Assembly: GCA_036744635.1 (NCBI GenBank)
Contig: DAIOHQ010000003.1
Location: 1-53,677, forward strand
DNA length: 53,677 nucleotides
Reading direction: 5' to 3'
Origin: DAIOHQ01 sp036744635
GTDB lineage: Bacteria > Planctomycetota > Phycisphaerae > Tepidisphaerales > Tepidisphaeraceae
Position 1 is the first letter of the stretch. Each line of letters opens with the position of its first letter. This document shows, one piece after another, positions 1 to 8,229 of the stretch. A program made the translations under genes and the position numbers. A model generated the notes under the pieces. That model ran no database searches. It worked only from the letters and a program-made list of their open reading frames with translations, and was not told the DNA's origin.

Positions 1-334
1 AAGAAAGCGTCGCCGCTTGAGGCTTCATGCAAAATCGTGTGAAGCGGACCCTACAGAACTGCCTGAGGCGTTGCAGTCGTTACAGGCGGAAGTCTCGACT
101 CATCCTGTCCATAGTTCATTCGATCTCGCCGCCGACTTTCTTGACGCCATCTGCGCAGATCGTTGCAATATCTTTTGTAGACCGTGAAGAATTAGGTGCG
201 GTTGTCATCCTGAGGTACTCCGAAGGATCTGGCTTCGAATGGTGATCCATCCAGATTCTTCGGAGTACCTCAGAATGACAGGTGTCTCCTGAATTCATTG
301 CGCGCGGTCATGTACCTCTATCCCACGGAAATGC
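1..334. other. Intergenic start of window, no gene supported
   Basis: I see no convincing coding sequence here. The stretch holds a partial copy of the GTAGGGTCCGCTTC repeat family (on the minus strand, about 39-55) and one full copy of the TGAGGTACTCCGAAG inverted repeat (203-280). The short open frames across it read through these repeats and look like chance. Confidence 0.6.
203..280. repeat. Inverted repeat, TGTCATYCTGAGGTACTCCG family, copy 1
   Basis: The left arm reads TGTCATCCTGAGGTACTCCG and the right arm is its near-perfect reverse complement, ending in CAGAATGACA, with a short variable centre. Three more copies lie at 1604-1693, 32193-32270 and 39021-39098. All are intergenic and 78-90 bp long, which fits a dispersed REP/MITE-like family. 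Confidence 0.85.
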
Positions 335-1546
335 ATGAGTGAGTTTAGTTTCGTCAAGCCCCAGCGGCTGCATCTGCAGTCCCATCCGGTTCTCGATGAA
401 CAGTGGATCATGGATCGCATCATCGACGATCCGGCGATTGTCGGGCTGGGAAATCTGGTGCTGGCCGATAAGCCGCAACGGCGCGGCGAGCACCTGGAAT
501 TCATTCTGGAAGATCTCCATTCGCCGGCCCGCTATGAGATCGTTTTGAAGCTGGGCGCGGCCACCGATGGGCAGATCATGCGGGCACTGGAGTGCCTGGC
601 GGTCCGGCGCGAGGATGCCCCGGCGGACGATCACTGCGCGGTGGTTATCGCGGAAAACTTTGCCGGCCGGCAGGTGACGTTATTGGCGCGGCTGGGAGAG
701 ACGGTGCCCCTGATGGGGGTGCAACTTGGGGCGCTGAAGATAGAGGGGCAGGTGACGCTGTTGTGCTCGACGATCATCGAGCGAAGCGCTGGCCGAGCGC
801 GGGCCGGGGAGGCCGATGACGCGGCGGGGCAAGGGAAATCTCCGCCGCCCGTCACTTCGGCTGGTCTCGCGGCGTCGGCGGAGCACGCCGGGCCCGCGGG
901 GGGTGAAGCCGGCGAGGATCATGAATCACACGATACCGCGCCCCGATCCGCGCCGGCGCCGGCGCAGGCGCCCGGGCCGGTTGGCGCCAATCCGTGGTCG
1001 GACGATCATTCGCGGCCGAACGTGAAGCCGGTTTTTGCCGAGGCGCCGGTGCGGGAACGCGATGCGCGGCCGAAGCTCCATTCGCCGGAGCACTACGATG
1101 ATGTGTTCGCGGCGGCGCTGGGGATGGATCCGATGTCGACGTTTGACGCGCGGGCGCGGGCGCGGGCGCGGGCGATGGTCCGGCCGGAGGCGCGGATCGG
1201 CGAGGCGTTGTCACCGCTGAACGAGCGGCGTCGATTGCCATCGCCCAAACCGTTCAAGCGCCGGCCGATCTTCGGATTTTTCTGCCTGGTCTCGCTGCTG
1301 ATCGCGCTGGCGACCGCGGCGGCGTGGGTGCGGAGCTATTCGGTCGCCGACACCCGCGCCTTCGTGCGCGACAACCAGAGCCAGGTGATGATTTCCGACA
1401 AGGGGATGTTGAGCTGGGTGCAGTACACCTCGCTGGCGCCGCACGATGAAGACCGCCAGCGGCAGATCGCGATTCCCTACTGGCTGCCGCTGTCCATCTT
1501 CAGCATCCTGCCGGCGGCATGGACGATCCGCTGGGCGAGCAGATGA
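335..1546 (+). CDS. Membrane-anchored protein with degenerate PD-(D/E)XK-like N-terminal domain
   Basis: This is a 403-residue protein. Residues about 10-150 resemble a family of small nuclease-fold proteins I know by pattern: an H-x-E-F-I-L strand, then R-Y-E-I-V-L-K-L-G, then a D-H-x-A-V-V-I-A-E-N strand and an L-x-G-V-Q-L-x-A-L-K-I end. In the usual family the positions read D, then E-x-Q; here they appear to be E and V-x-K, so activity is doubtful. A long Pro/Ala/Gly/Arg-rich linker (about 155-300) follows, then two membrane helices (about 309-330 and 380-400) around a short segment with W-V-Q-Y. It stands alone, with repeats on both sides. The start is the ATG before SEFSF. The function is unknown; a role in DNA interaction at the membrane is only inference. 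Confidence 0.7.
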   Translation: MSEFSFVKPQRLHLQSHPVLDEQWIMDRIIDDPAIVGLGNLVLADKPQRRGEHLEFILEDLHSPARYEIVLKLGAATDGQIMRALECLAVRREDAPADDHCAVVIAENFAGRQVTLLARLGETVPLMGVQLGALKIEGQVTLLCSTIIERSAGRARAGEADDAAGQGKSPPPVTSAGLAASAEHAGPAGGEAGEDHESHDTAPRSAPAPAQAPGPVGANPWSDDHSRPNVKPVFAEAPVRERDARPKLHSPEHYDDVFAAALGMDPMSTFDARARARARAMVRPEARIGEALSPLNERRRLPSPKPFKRRPIFGFFCLVSLLIALATAAAWVRSYSVADTRAFVRDNQSQVMISDKGMLSWVQYTSLAPHDEDRQRQIAIPYWLPLSIFSILPAAWTIRWASR

Positions 1547-1603
1547 AAATGTCCATGAGGGGTTATTCTCAGCACTCGCGCCGGTCGCACGAACACGTTA
1601 GCA

Positions 1604-1693
1604 TGTCATTCTGAGCGCCAGCGAAGGATCTCGGGCCGAAAAATACTGTGACATTTGAATGTCCGAGATCCTTCGGAGTACCTCAGGATGACA
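1604..1693. repeat. Inverted repeat, TGAGGTACTCCGAAG family, copy 2
   Basis: The right arm (CTTCGGAGTACCTCAGGATG) is canonical. The left arm has diverged to CTGAGCGCCAGCGAAGGATC. It sits between the convergent ends of the nuclease-like gene and cusA, where a hairpin could act as a two-way transcription stop. Confidence 0.75.
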
Positions 1694-1750
1694 GATGGCG
1701 CGGAATTGTGCATGGTGATCTAGTGCTGAACATCTCGACGCGTGAATGTT

Positions 1751-4700
1751 TCACACTGCGGCGACTGTCAGTTCCTCTGCATCAGCGGCGACGGGCGCGT
1801 TATCGCGCAGCTTTTTCCAGCGTCTGCGGCGGATCCAGTAGAACATCACGGGGATCATGATGTCGATGACCTCATCGCTGATGAGCAGGCCGCCGAGGAC
1901 CGGGGCGGCCATGGGGCGCATGATTTCCGCGCCCGTGCCGCTGGCCCAGAGCATCGGCACCAGGCCGACGATGGCGACGCCTTCGGTCAGCAGCTTCGGC
2001 CGCAGGCGGTGGACGGCGCCTTCGATCACGTAGTGGCGCAGGTCCTCCAGCGAGGCGATTTTCTCCAACCCGCCGTGGCGGTCGAGGGCTTCGCGCAGAT
2101 AGACCAGCATGATGACGCCGGTTTCAGTAGCCATGCCGAACGCGGCCACGTAGCCAATGGAAACGATAACGGAGAAGTTGAAGCCGAACAGCGCCTGGAA
2201 CATCAACGAGCCGCACAGCGCGCCGATCACGGCCAGGAACACCAGCAGTGTGTCCAGCACCTCGTGGAACGTGACATACAGGAGGAAGAGGATGGCAAGA
2301 ATGACGCCCGGAAAGATGACAGCCATCGTCTGGCGGGCGCGCAGTTGGTTCTCAAACTCGCCGGACCATTCGATGCTCATTCCGCTGCCGGCCAAGCGCG
2401 CTTCGACGGGCTTGATCGCCTGCTGGGCTTCCTCGACAAAGCCGACAATATCCCGGTCTCGGACGTTGAGGGTCACGTAGTTCCGTAGCCGGCCATTCTC
2501 GCTCTTGATCATGGACGGGCCTTCGATCACGCGGATGTCGGCGACCATACGCAACGGAATTTGCACGGTAGAACCGGCGGGCATGGCGGACGCGACACCG
2601 GCGCTGCGGCTGCCGCCGCCGCCCATCCCTTCGGCGGATGAGCCGCCCATCCCTCCCCCTCCAGACTTGCCGCCGGCACCCATGCCGGCGGTCGAACGCA
2701 CGCCCATCGGCTTCTGAGCCGACACGGCGGGGCCGGAGCCGCCGCCAGTGGGCAGTTGCAGCAGTTCGGCAGGGGTGGTGCGTGCGGTGACCAGCACGTC
2801 GCCGATGGATTCGGCATCCTGCCAATACTCGCGGGCGTAGCGGAGGCGCACGGGGAAGCGCTGGCGGCCTTCGACGGTCTGGGTAATCTTGTCGCCGCCC
2901 ATCGCGGTCTCCACGGCTTCACTAATCTCGCTCATGTTCACGCCGTAGCGGGCGGCCTTCTCGCGGTCGATGTGGATCTCCAGATAGCGCTTGCCCACGG
3001 CCTGGTCGGGCACCACGTCCACCGCCCCGCGGATCGTCTTGAGCTTGGCGGCGATCTCGTTGCTGACGCGCTGGATGTCGGCGATGGATTGATCCAGGCT
3101 CTTGCCGGTCGGGCCGAAGACCTTGACGCCGATCTGCGTGCGCACGCCGGTTGCCAGCATGTTGACGCGGTTGATGATCGGCTGGGTCCAGGCATTGCCC
3201 CAGCCGGGCATCTGAAGCTCGCTGTCCATTTCCTTCAGCACGTCATCCTTGGTCTTCTGCCAGAGGAACAAGCCCTTGGCGAATGCCGGATCGATCTGGT
3301 CCCGCAGGGCCTTGGCCGCCGGATTGTCCGGCGTAGTGCCCGCCATCGGCGTGCCGGCGGCGGTACGTACCAGACTGTCCAGCAGCAGCGCATCCATCAT
3401 GCCGGGCGCTTGGTCGAACAGTTCCCAATTCAGCGTCTTGGTGCGCTCGCCCCACAGCTTGTCGCGAACCTGTTCCAACTGATCCGCCAGACGCTCGGAG
3501 AATCCCGGCGTCTGCCCGCCGATGGCCCGCTTGATGAAGTGGGCGGCGTCTCGGATTGCATTGGGGGCATCAAGGATTAGATCGTCCCGGTTGGCGGCGA
3601 TCCCCCGCTGGACCAACTCCGTGCGAAGCTGGGCCAGCAGCTTGTCCACTTCCTCCTGCCGGATCACTTCGGCCAACAGCACGCCATGTTCCTGAACCGC
3701 GGTGAGGATCTCGTCTCGCTCTTGAGACGAAGCAGGGCGCAACAGCGCGGCCTGCTTGTCCTGGGCAGGCAAACGGGCGATGTGATCCAGCAGCGCCGAC
3801 AGCGTTGCTCCGGTCAATTCCCGCGCCACGGCCGGCTCATATTCCACCTGACGCCTGCGGGCCAAGTCGCGCATGGAACGGTCGAACTTTTCTGTGGCCA
3901 CTGAAACGGCCGTGTTCAGCAGTTCCGCAGGCTTGGTCAGCTTGGGATGGAACTTCAGGTACTCACTGTCCTTCACGGCCGCGGGAACGTCAGACCAGTC
4001 GCCCGGCTGGATGGTATCGCCCTTGAGCCAGCCGCGTTTCTGCATCTCGGCGGCGACCACCACGCCTTGCTTCAGCGCGTCATCGAACTCCATCTTCCGC
4101 TTCGGCCACCACTCCCTCGGATGCAGGTTGATGATCGTTTCCACCATGTCCAGCGGCGATGGGTCGGTCGCGGTGTCGGCGCGGCCGACTTTGCCGACGG
4201 CCTGCTCCACTTCCGGCATCGACCGGATCAGCCGGTCCCGCACCATCACGTCATCCAGCGCCTGCGCCATCGCGATGCGCGGGGCGCTGGTGGGCATGTC
4301 CAGTATGCTGCCTTCGTTGAGACTGGGCATGAACTCGCCGCCCAGCTTGCGGAAGCGCGTGTCGGCCAAGAAGGCCACCACCAGCAGCGAGGCTACCGCG
4401 ACGGTGCGCCAGTGCTTGAGGGTCATCGCCAGGATCAGGAAGGCGCCCACGGCAATCCAGATGCCCCAGCGCAGAGATTCATGCAGGGCATGGGGCAGCG
4501 TGATAGCGGCGTTCTCAGCCGCCAACCCGGCAAGCACGAACGTCGCAACCAGCGCTGCTACGACAAGCCACATCGTCCAACCTGTCTGCCGCACGCCCAG
4601 CACCACAAACACGATGCCCGCCGCCAGCGCCAGGGCGGAGACCAGTTCCGAGCCGATGAAACCGGCTCCCATCGAGATGATCGCCCCCATGATCCACCAG

Positions 4701-6292
4701 ACAAAGCCGGGGCGGTCGATGATCCAGCTCAACAGCGGCTTGTAGATGTTGATGAAGCTGCGGACGATCCAGTTGTCATCTTCACCGCTGAGCTTGCCTC
4801 GGATGAAGAGCGGGATGAGCGCCGGCACCAGCGTAATGGCCATGATGGCCACGCCGATCATGGCGAAGCTCTTGGTGTAGGCCAGGGGATGGCTCAGCTT
4901 CCCTTCCTGCCCGCTGAAGGCGAAGATGGGCAGGAACGACACAAGCATAATCACCACGGCGAAGAAAATCGGCCGGCCGACCAGACGGCAGGCGTGAACC
5001 ACCAGTTCCGTGGTATCGCCATGCACCTTCTCCTTGCCGAAATGCAGATGCAGTTCGTGTGTGGCGTTCTCCACCATGACCACCGCCGCGTCCACCAGGA
5101 TGCCGATGCTGATGGCGATGCCCGACAACGACATGATGTTGCTGGGGATGCCCAGGTAGTACATGAACAAAAACGAGATCAGCGCCGCCAGGGGCAGCGT
5201 CACGCACACCACGAACGCCGAGCGGAAGTGGGTGAGGATCAGCAGGATCGCGATGGTGGCGATGATGATTTCTTCGCGCAGCGTGCCGGTGACGGTGTGG
5301 ATGGCCGACTCGATCAGACGAGTGCGGTCGTAGAAGGGGACGACCCGCACGCCTTGGGGAAGACCGGCTTGAAGATCGCGAATCTTCTCTTTGATCGCCT
5401 GTGTGACGGCCAGGGGGTTCTCGCCATAGCGCATCATGACGACGCCGCCGGCGACCTCGCGGCCGTCCTTTTCCAGCGCGCTGCGCCGGAACTCCGGACC
5501 AAGCTGCACGCTGGCCACGTCCTTGAGACGGATGGGCACGCCGTTGCGACTCGTCACAACCACATTCTCCAGGTCGTTGACGCCTTGAAGCCAGCCCACG
5601 CCGCGAACCACGTACTCGCTGTTGGCTTGCACGATCGTCTTGCCGCCCACGCTCATGTTGCTCTGCGAAATCGCGTTATAGAGCGCCCCCAGCGGCAGGT
5701 CATAGACGCGGAGCTTGGCGGGGTCCACGTCCACCTGGTACTGGCGAACCATGCCGCCGACCGAGGCGACCTCGGCCACGCCGGGGATGCTGTTGAGCTG
5801 ATAGCGCACCGTCCAGTCTTGGATCGCCCGCAGTTCGTCGAGGCTCTTGCCTTCGCCTTCGACGGTGTACCAAAAGATCTGGCCCAGCGCGGTCGCATCG
5901 GGCGCAAGATACGGCGTCACACCCGCTGGCATCGACGCTTGGGCGGTTGCAAGGCGTTCCAACACGCGCGTCCGCGCGAAATAGAAGTCCGTCTTCTCAT
6001 CGAAGATGATCGTGATCATCGAGAAGTTGAACTCGCTCGATGAACGAATCACCTTGACGCCGGCCAAGCCTTGAAGCTGCACGGACAGCGGATAGGTGAT
6101 CTGCTCCTCGATGTCCTGCGGGCTGCGTCCCATCCAGTCGGCGAAGACGATCACCTGGTTTTCCGACAAATCGGGGATCGCGTCCACCGGTGTGCGCAGC
6201 ACGGCGTACAAGCCCCAGAGGGCGATGCCCAGCCAGACGATGATGACCATCCAGCGGTTGCGGACACTGAATTCAATGATTTTTGCGATCAT
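1751..6292 (-). CDS. cusA: CusA-type heavy-metal efflux RND permease, enlarged
   Basis: This is the inner-membrane proton-driven pump of a tripartite Cu/Ag (or Co/Zn/Cd) exporter. The opening M-I-A-K-I-I-E-F-S-V-R-N-R, the P-D-L-S-E-N-Q-V motif, the TM4-like G-I-L-V-D-A-A-V-V-M-V-E-N and the I-N-R-V-N-M-L-A-T-G motif mark the heavy-metal RND class; that Met aligns with the CusA Met relay. At 1513 residues it is about 470 longer than typical CusA. Three insertions explain most of this: extra membrane helices at about 540-660, a charged helical block at about 727-1012 in the periplasmic loop, and a Gly/Met-rich loop at about 1182-1240. I chose the start at 6292 because upstream in-frame codons translate a simple repeat. 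It is last in the operon sigma, anti-sigma, cusC, cusB, cusA. The metal is not proven. Confidence 0.93.
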   Translation of the reverse strand: MIAKIIEFSVRNRWMVIIVWLGIALWGLYAVLRTPVDAIPDLSENQVIVFADWMGRSPQDIEEQITYPLSVQLQGLAGVKVIRSSSEFNFSMITIIFDEKTDFYFARTRVLERLATAQASMPAGVTPYLAPDATALGQIFWYTVEGEGKSLDELRAIQDWTVRYQLNSIPGVAEVASVGGMVRQYQVDVDPAKLRVYDLPLGALYNAISQSNMSVGGKTIVQANSEYVVRGVGWLQGVNDLENVVVTSRNGVPIRLKDVASVQLGPEFRRSALEKDGREVAGGVVMMRYGENPLAVTQAIKEKIRDLQAGLPQGVRVVPFYDRTRLIESAIHTVTGTLREEIIIATIAILLILTHFRSAFVVCVTLPLAALISFLFMYYLGIPSNIMSLSGIAISIGILVDAAVVMVENATHELHLHFGKEKVHGDTTELVVHACRLVGRPIFFAVVIMLVSFLPIFAFSGQEGKLSHPLAYTKSFAMIGVAIMAITLVPALIPLFIRGKLSGEDDNWIVRSFINIYKPLLSWIIDRPGFVWWIMGAIISMGAGFIGSELVSALALAAGIVFVVLGVRQTGWTMWLVVAALVATFVLAGLAAENAAITLPHALHESLRWGIWIAVGAFLILAMTLKHWRTVAVASLLVVAFLADTRFRKLGGEFMPSLNEGSILDMPTSAPRIAMAQALDDVMVRDRLIRSMPEVEQAVGKVGRADTATDPSPLDMVETIINLHPREWWPKRKMEFDDALKQGVVVAAEMQKRGWLKGDTIQPGDWSDVPAAVKDSEYLKFHPKLTKPAELLNTAVSVATEKFDRSMRDLARRRQVEYEPAVARELTGATLSALLDHIARLPAQDKQAALLRPASSQERDEILTAVQEHGVLLAEVIRQEEVDKLLAQLRTELVQRGIAANRDDLILDAPNAIRDAAHFIKRAIGGQTPGFSERLADQLEQVRDKLWGERTKTLNWELFDQAPGMMDALLLDSLVRTAAGTPMAGTTPDNPAAKALRDQIDPAFAKGLFLWQKTKDDVLKEMDSELQMPGWGNAWTQPIINRVNMLATGVRTQIGVKVFGPTGKSLDQSIADIQRVSNEIAAKLKTIRGAVDVVPDQAVGKRYLEIHIDREKAARYGVNMSEISEAVETAMGGDKITQTVEGRQRFPVRLRYAREYWQDAESIGDVLVTARTTPAELLQLPTGGGSGPAVSAQKPMGVRSTAGMGAGGKSGGGGMGGSSAEGMGGGGSRSAGVASAMPAGSTVQIPLRMVADIRVIEGPSMIKSENGRLRNYVTLNVRDRDIVGFVEEAQQAIKPVEARLAGSGMSIEWSGEFENQLRARQTMAVIFPGVILAILFLLYVTFHEVLDTLLVFLAVIGALCGSLMFQALFGFNFSVIVSIGYVAAFGMATETGVIMLVYLREALDRHGGLEKIASLEDLRHYVIEGAVHRLRPKLLTEGVAIVGLVPMLWASGTGAEIMRPMAAPVLGGLLISDEVIDIMIPVMFYWIRRRRWKKLRDNAPVAADAEELTVAAV

Positions 6293-6300
6293 ACTCGGAT

Positions 6301-6383
6301 GTCCGTAGTCCGTAGTCCGTAGCCCGTATTCGGTAGTGGTCGTCAGTCGATGCTGCTGACTACTGACCACTGACTACTGACTA
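6301..6383. repeat. Simple imperfect tandem repeat between cusB and cusA
   Basis: Two blocks of short repeats lie end to end: GTCCGTAGTCCGTAG-like units, then CTGACTACTGACCACTGAC-like units. They fill the gap between the cusB stop (6381) and the cusA start (6292). The array is free of stops in the cusA frame, which extends the apparent reading frame upstream without being real coding sequence. Confidence 0.8.
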
Positions 6384-8228
6384 ATGTGCCGGGTTCAGCC
6401 GGTTCTCGGCGTCGATGAGGAATGCCCCCACAGTCACCACACGGTCTCCCAGGCTGAGTCCCTCCACGATTGGGTAGTAGTCGCCCGCCAGCGCGCCCAG
6501 CTTCACGGCGTGCATGTCGAACACGCCCGGCGCAGACTCGATATAAACAATCTTGTTGCGGCCCGTGTCGATGACGGACGAACGCGGGATGGCCAGGACG
6601 TTGGCGGCCGGCGCCGTGGTCGCGTTTCTGGCCGCTGCCGCCAGCGCCTCGGTCTTGGGCATGGCCTCGACCGCCGCCCCGCAGGTCATCATGCTCGACC
6701 CGTAATAGGGATTGGCCGTCTCGCTGGCCGTCTGTAGCCAATCCGCCTTGGCCATCGGGCATCGGAACACCTTGGCCGCCGGAGCATCGGCCGGAAGACC
6801 AGTCGCTTTGCCGATCTCGATCAGATTGGTTGAGACGGCCTTGAAGCTCTCGCGCAGCCCCGCCAAGTCCTGCCCCATCATCTTGTGTACAGCCTCGGTC
6901 AAACGCTTGTGGGCGTCGCCGCTGCGCTCCGACTCGCACAGTTTCTCGAACGCGGCGAGCGATTGGTGCAGCAGATCCGAGACGCCGTCGGCTTTGTCCT
7001 GAGAGAGCCGCATTTGGGCCTGGAGGTACGGTTTCAGCGCCGCCTGGAAGGCCTCGGCGCAGGCCAATGTCATCGGCTGCGTGGAGGCTGCCGGGTTCGT
7101 TGTGGGCACCTCGGCCGGCACCACCGGCACGCGAATGGCCGCATCCGCGAACATGCCGGGGCGCAGAGGAAACTCACCCTTGGCGCTGCGCTCGTTCTTC
7201 ACCACGATCCGCGCATCGAGCGTCCGCGTCTGAGGGTCGATCTGGAAGGCGCGGAACGCCACGACTCCGCCGAACGTCTCATTGGGCAGTGCCTCGACGG
7301 TGACTTGCACCGGCTGGCCGATCTGCACCATCGGCACATCGCGTTCGTAGATCTTGGCCTGCAACCAGAGCGTATCGAGATCGGCAATGGTGTAAGGCCG
7401 GTCGCCGACGTTGAGATAGCCGCCCTCGAAGATCTCCTTCTTGATGACGATGCCGCTGATTGGGCTGGTGACCGTCAGGTGCGAGGGAACCATGCCCAAC
7501 TGGTCGAACTCCTTGTCCATCTTATCCAGTTGCGCGCGGGCCACGCCCCAGAGGACCAGCTTTTCCATCGTGGCGTTGTAGACCGAGGCCGCATCGGCCT
7601 TGGCGTCGGGGGAAGCATCCCCCGGCAGATCATTGACCCGCTTGCGGGCCAGAAGGTACTCGCGTTGAGCGGCGTAGAGTTCGGGGCTGTACAGCGAAAA
7701 GAGCGGATCGCCCTGCTTGACCGCCTGCCCGGTGTATTGCAGGAATAGCTCATCCGCTCGCCCGGCGACGCGCGTGCTGATCTGGGCCACCTTGGTCTCG
7801 TTGTAGTCCAGCACGCCGACCGCGTGGATGTCGCGCACCAGGGGCCGCGGCTCGACCGCCGTAGTCTGGACATTCGCCAGGGCGATGCGCTGCGGCGAAA
7901 GCTGCACCCGCGCCAGCACGTCCTCCGGGAGCTTCACCTGCTCCCCCTTCTTGCGCTTGATCAGCGGCATCGAGCAGATCGGGCAATTTCCCGGCTCGCT
8001 GCGCACGATGAAGGGGTGCATGGCGCAGTAGTATTCGACGCTGCTGGCGGCTGATGCCACAAGGGAATCCGGAGCCACCGTCGGGCGAGTCCACTTGTCC
8101 CAGTGGTTCTTGATGTTGTCCCAGTAGCCGACGATGAAGCCGGCGGCCAGGAACACGGACAGAAAACGCAACCGGGCGAACAAGACCTTCGTGACCGCGC
8201 CAACGTTGTGAAGAAATTCACGGTTCAT
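6381..8228 (-). CDS. cusB: CusB-type periplasmic adaptor with heavy-metal-binding and DUF3347-like domains
   Basis: This is the membrane-fusion protein that links the CusA pump to the outer-membrane channel. The 615 residues hold a membrane anchor (about 18-37), a heavy-metal-binding domain at 66-95 (Y-Y-C-A-M-H-P then C-P-I-C-S-M-P-L), the barrel-sandwich/beta-barrel adaptor core (about 100-390, with G-D-P-L-F-S-L-Y-S-P-E-L), and a helical DUF3347-like block (about 395-530, with C-P-M-A and M-M-T-C-G). The C-terminal adaptor domain (about 540-610) carries G-L-S-L-G-D-R-V-V-T-V-G. The internal block is known from copper-related adaptors and probably binds or samples metal. Its ATG lies one base past the cusC stop, so the two are translationally coupled. 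It lacks an obvious lipobox. Confidence 0.92.
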   Translation of the reverse strand: MNREFLHNVGAVTKVLFARLRFLSVFLAAGFIVGYWDNIKNHWDKWTRPTVAPDSLVASAASSVEYYCAMHPFIVRSEPGNCPICSMPLIKRKKGEQVKLPEDVLARVQLSPQRIALANVQTTAVEPRPLVRDIHAVGVLDYNETKVAQISTRVAGRADELFLQYTGQAVKQGDPLFSLYSPELYAAQREYLLARKRVNDLPGDASPDAKADAASVYNATMEKLVLWGVARAQLDKMDKEFDQLGMVPSHLTVTSPISGIVIKKEIFEGGYLNVGDRPYTIADLDTLWLQAKIYERDVPMVQIGQPVQVTVEALPNETFGGVVAFRAFQIDPQTRTLDARIVVKNERSAKGEFPLRPGMFADAAIRVPVVPAEVPTTNPAASTQPMTLACAEAFQAALKPYLQAQMRLSQDKADGVSDLLHQSLAAFEKLCESERSGDAHKRLTEAVHKMMGQDLAGLRESFKAVSTNLIEIGKATGLPADAPAAKVFRCPMAKADWLQTASETANPYYGSSMMTCGAAVEAMPKTEALAAAARNATTAPAANVLAIPRSSVIDTGRNKIVYIESAPGVFDMHAVKLGALAGDYYPIVEGLSLGDRVVTVGAFLIDAENRLNPAH

Positions 8229-8229
8229 G

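Noticed and set aside
3947..6043. A 698-codon open frame on the plus strand, His/Asp/Gln-rich
   Set aside because: It is antisense to cusA, has biased composition typical of the complement of a GC-rich gene, and matches no family.
6293..6370. Extended N-terminus of cusA
   Set aside because: The extra codons are a translated simple repeat and the family opening starts at the ATG at 6292.
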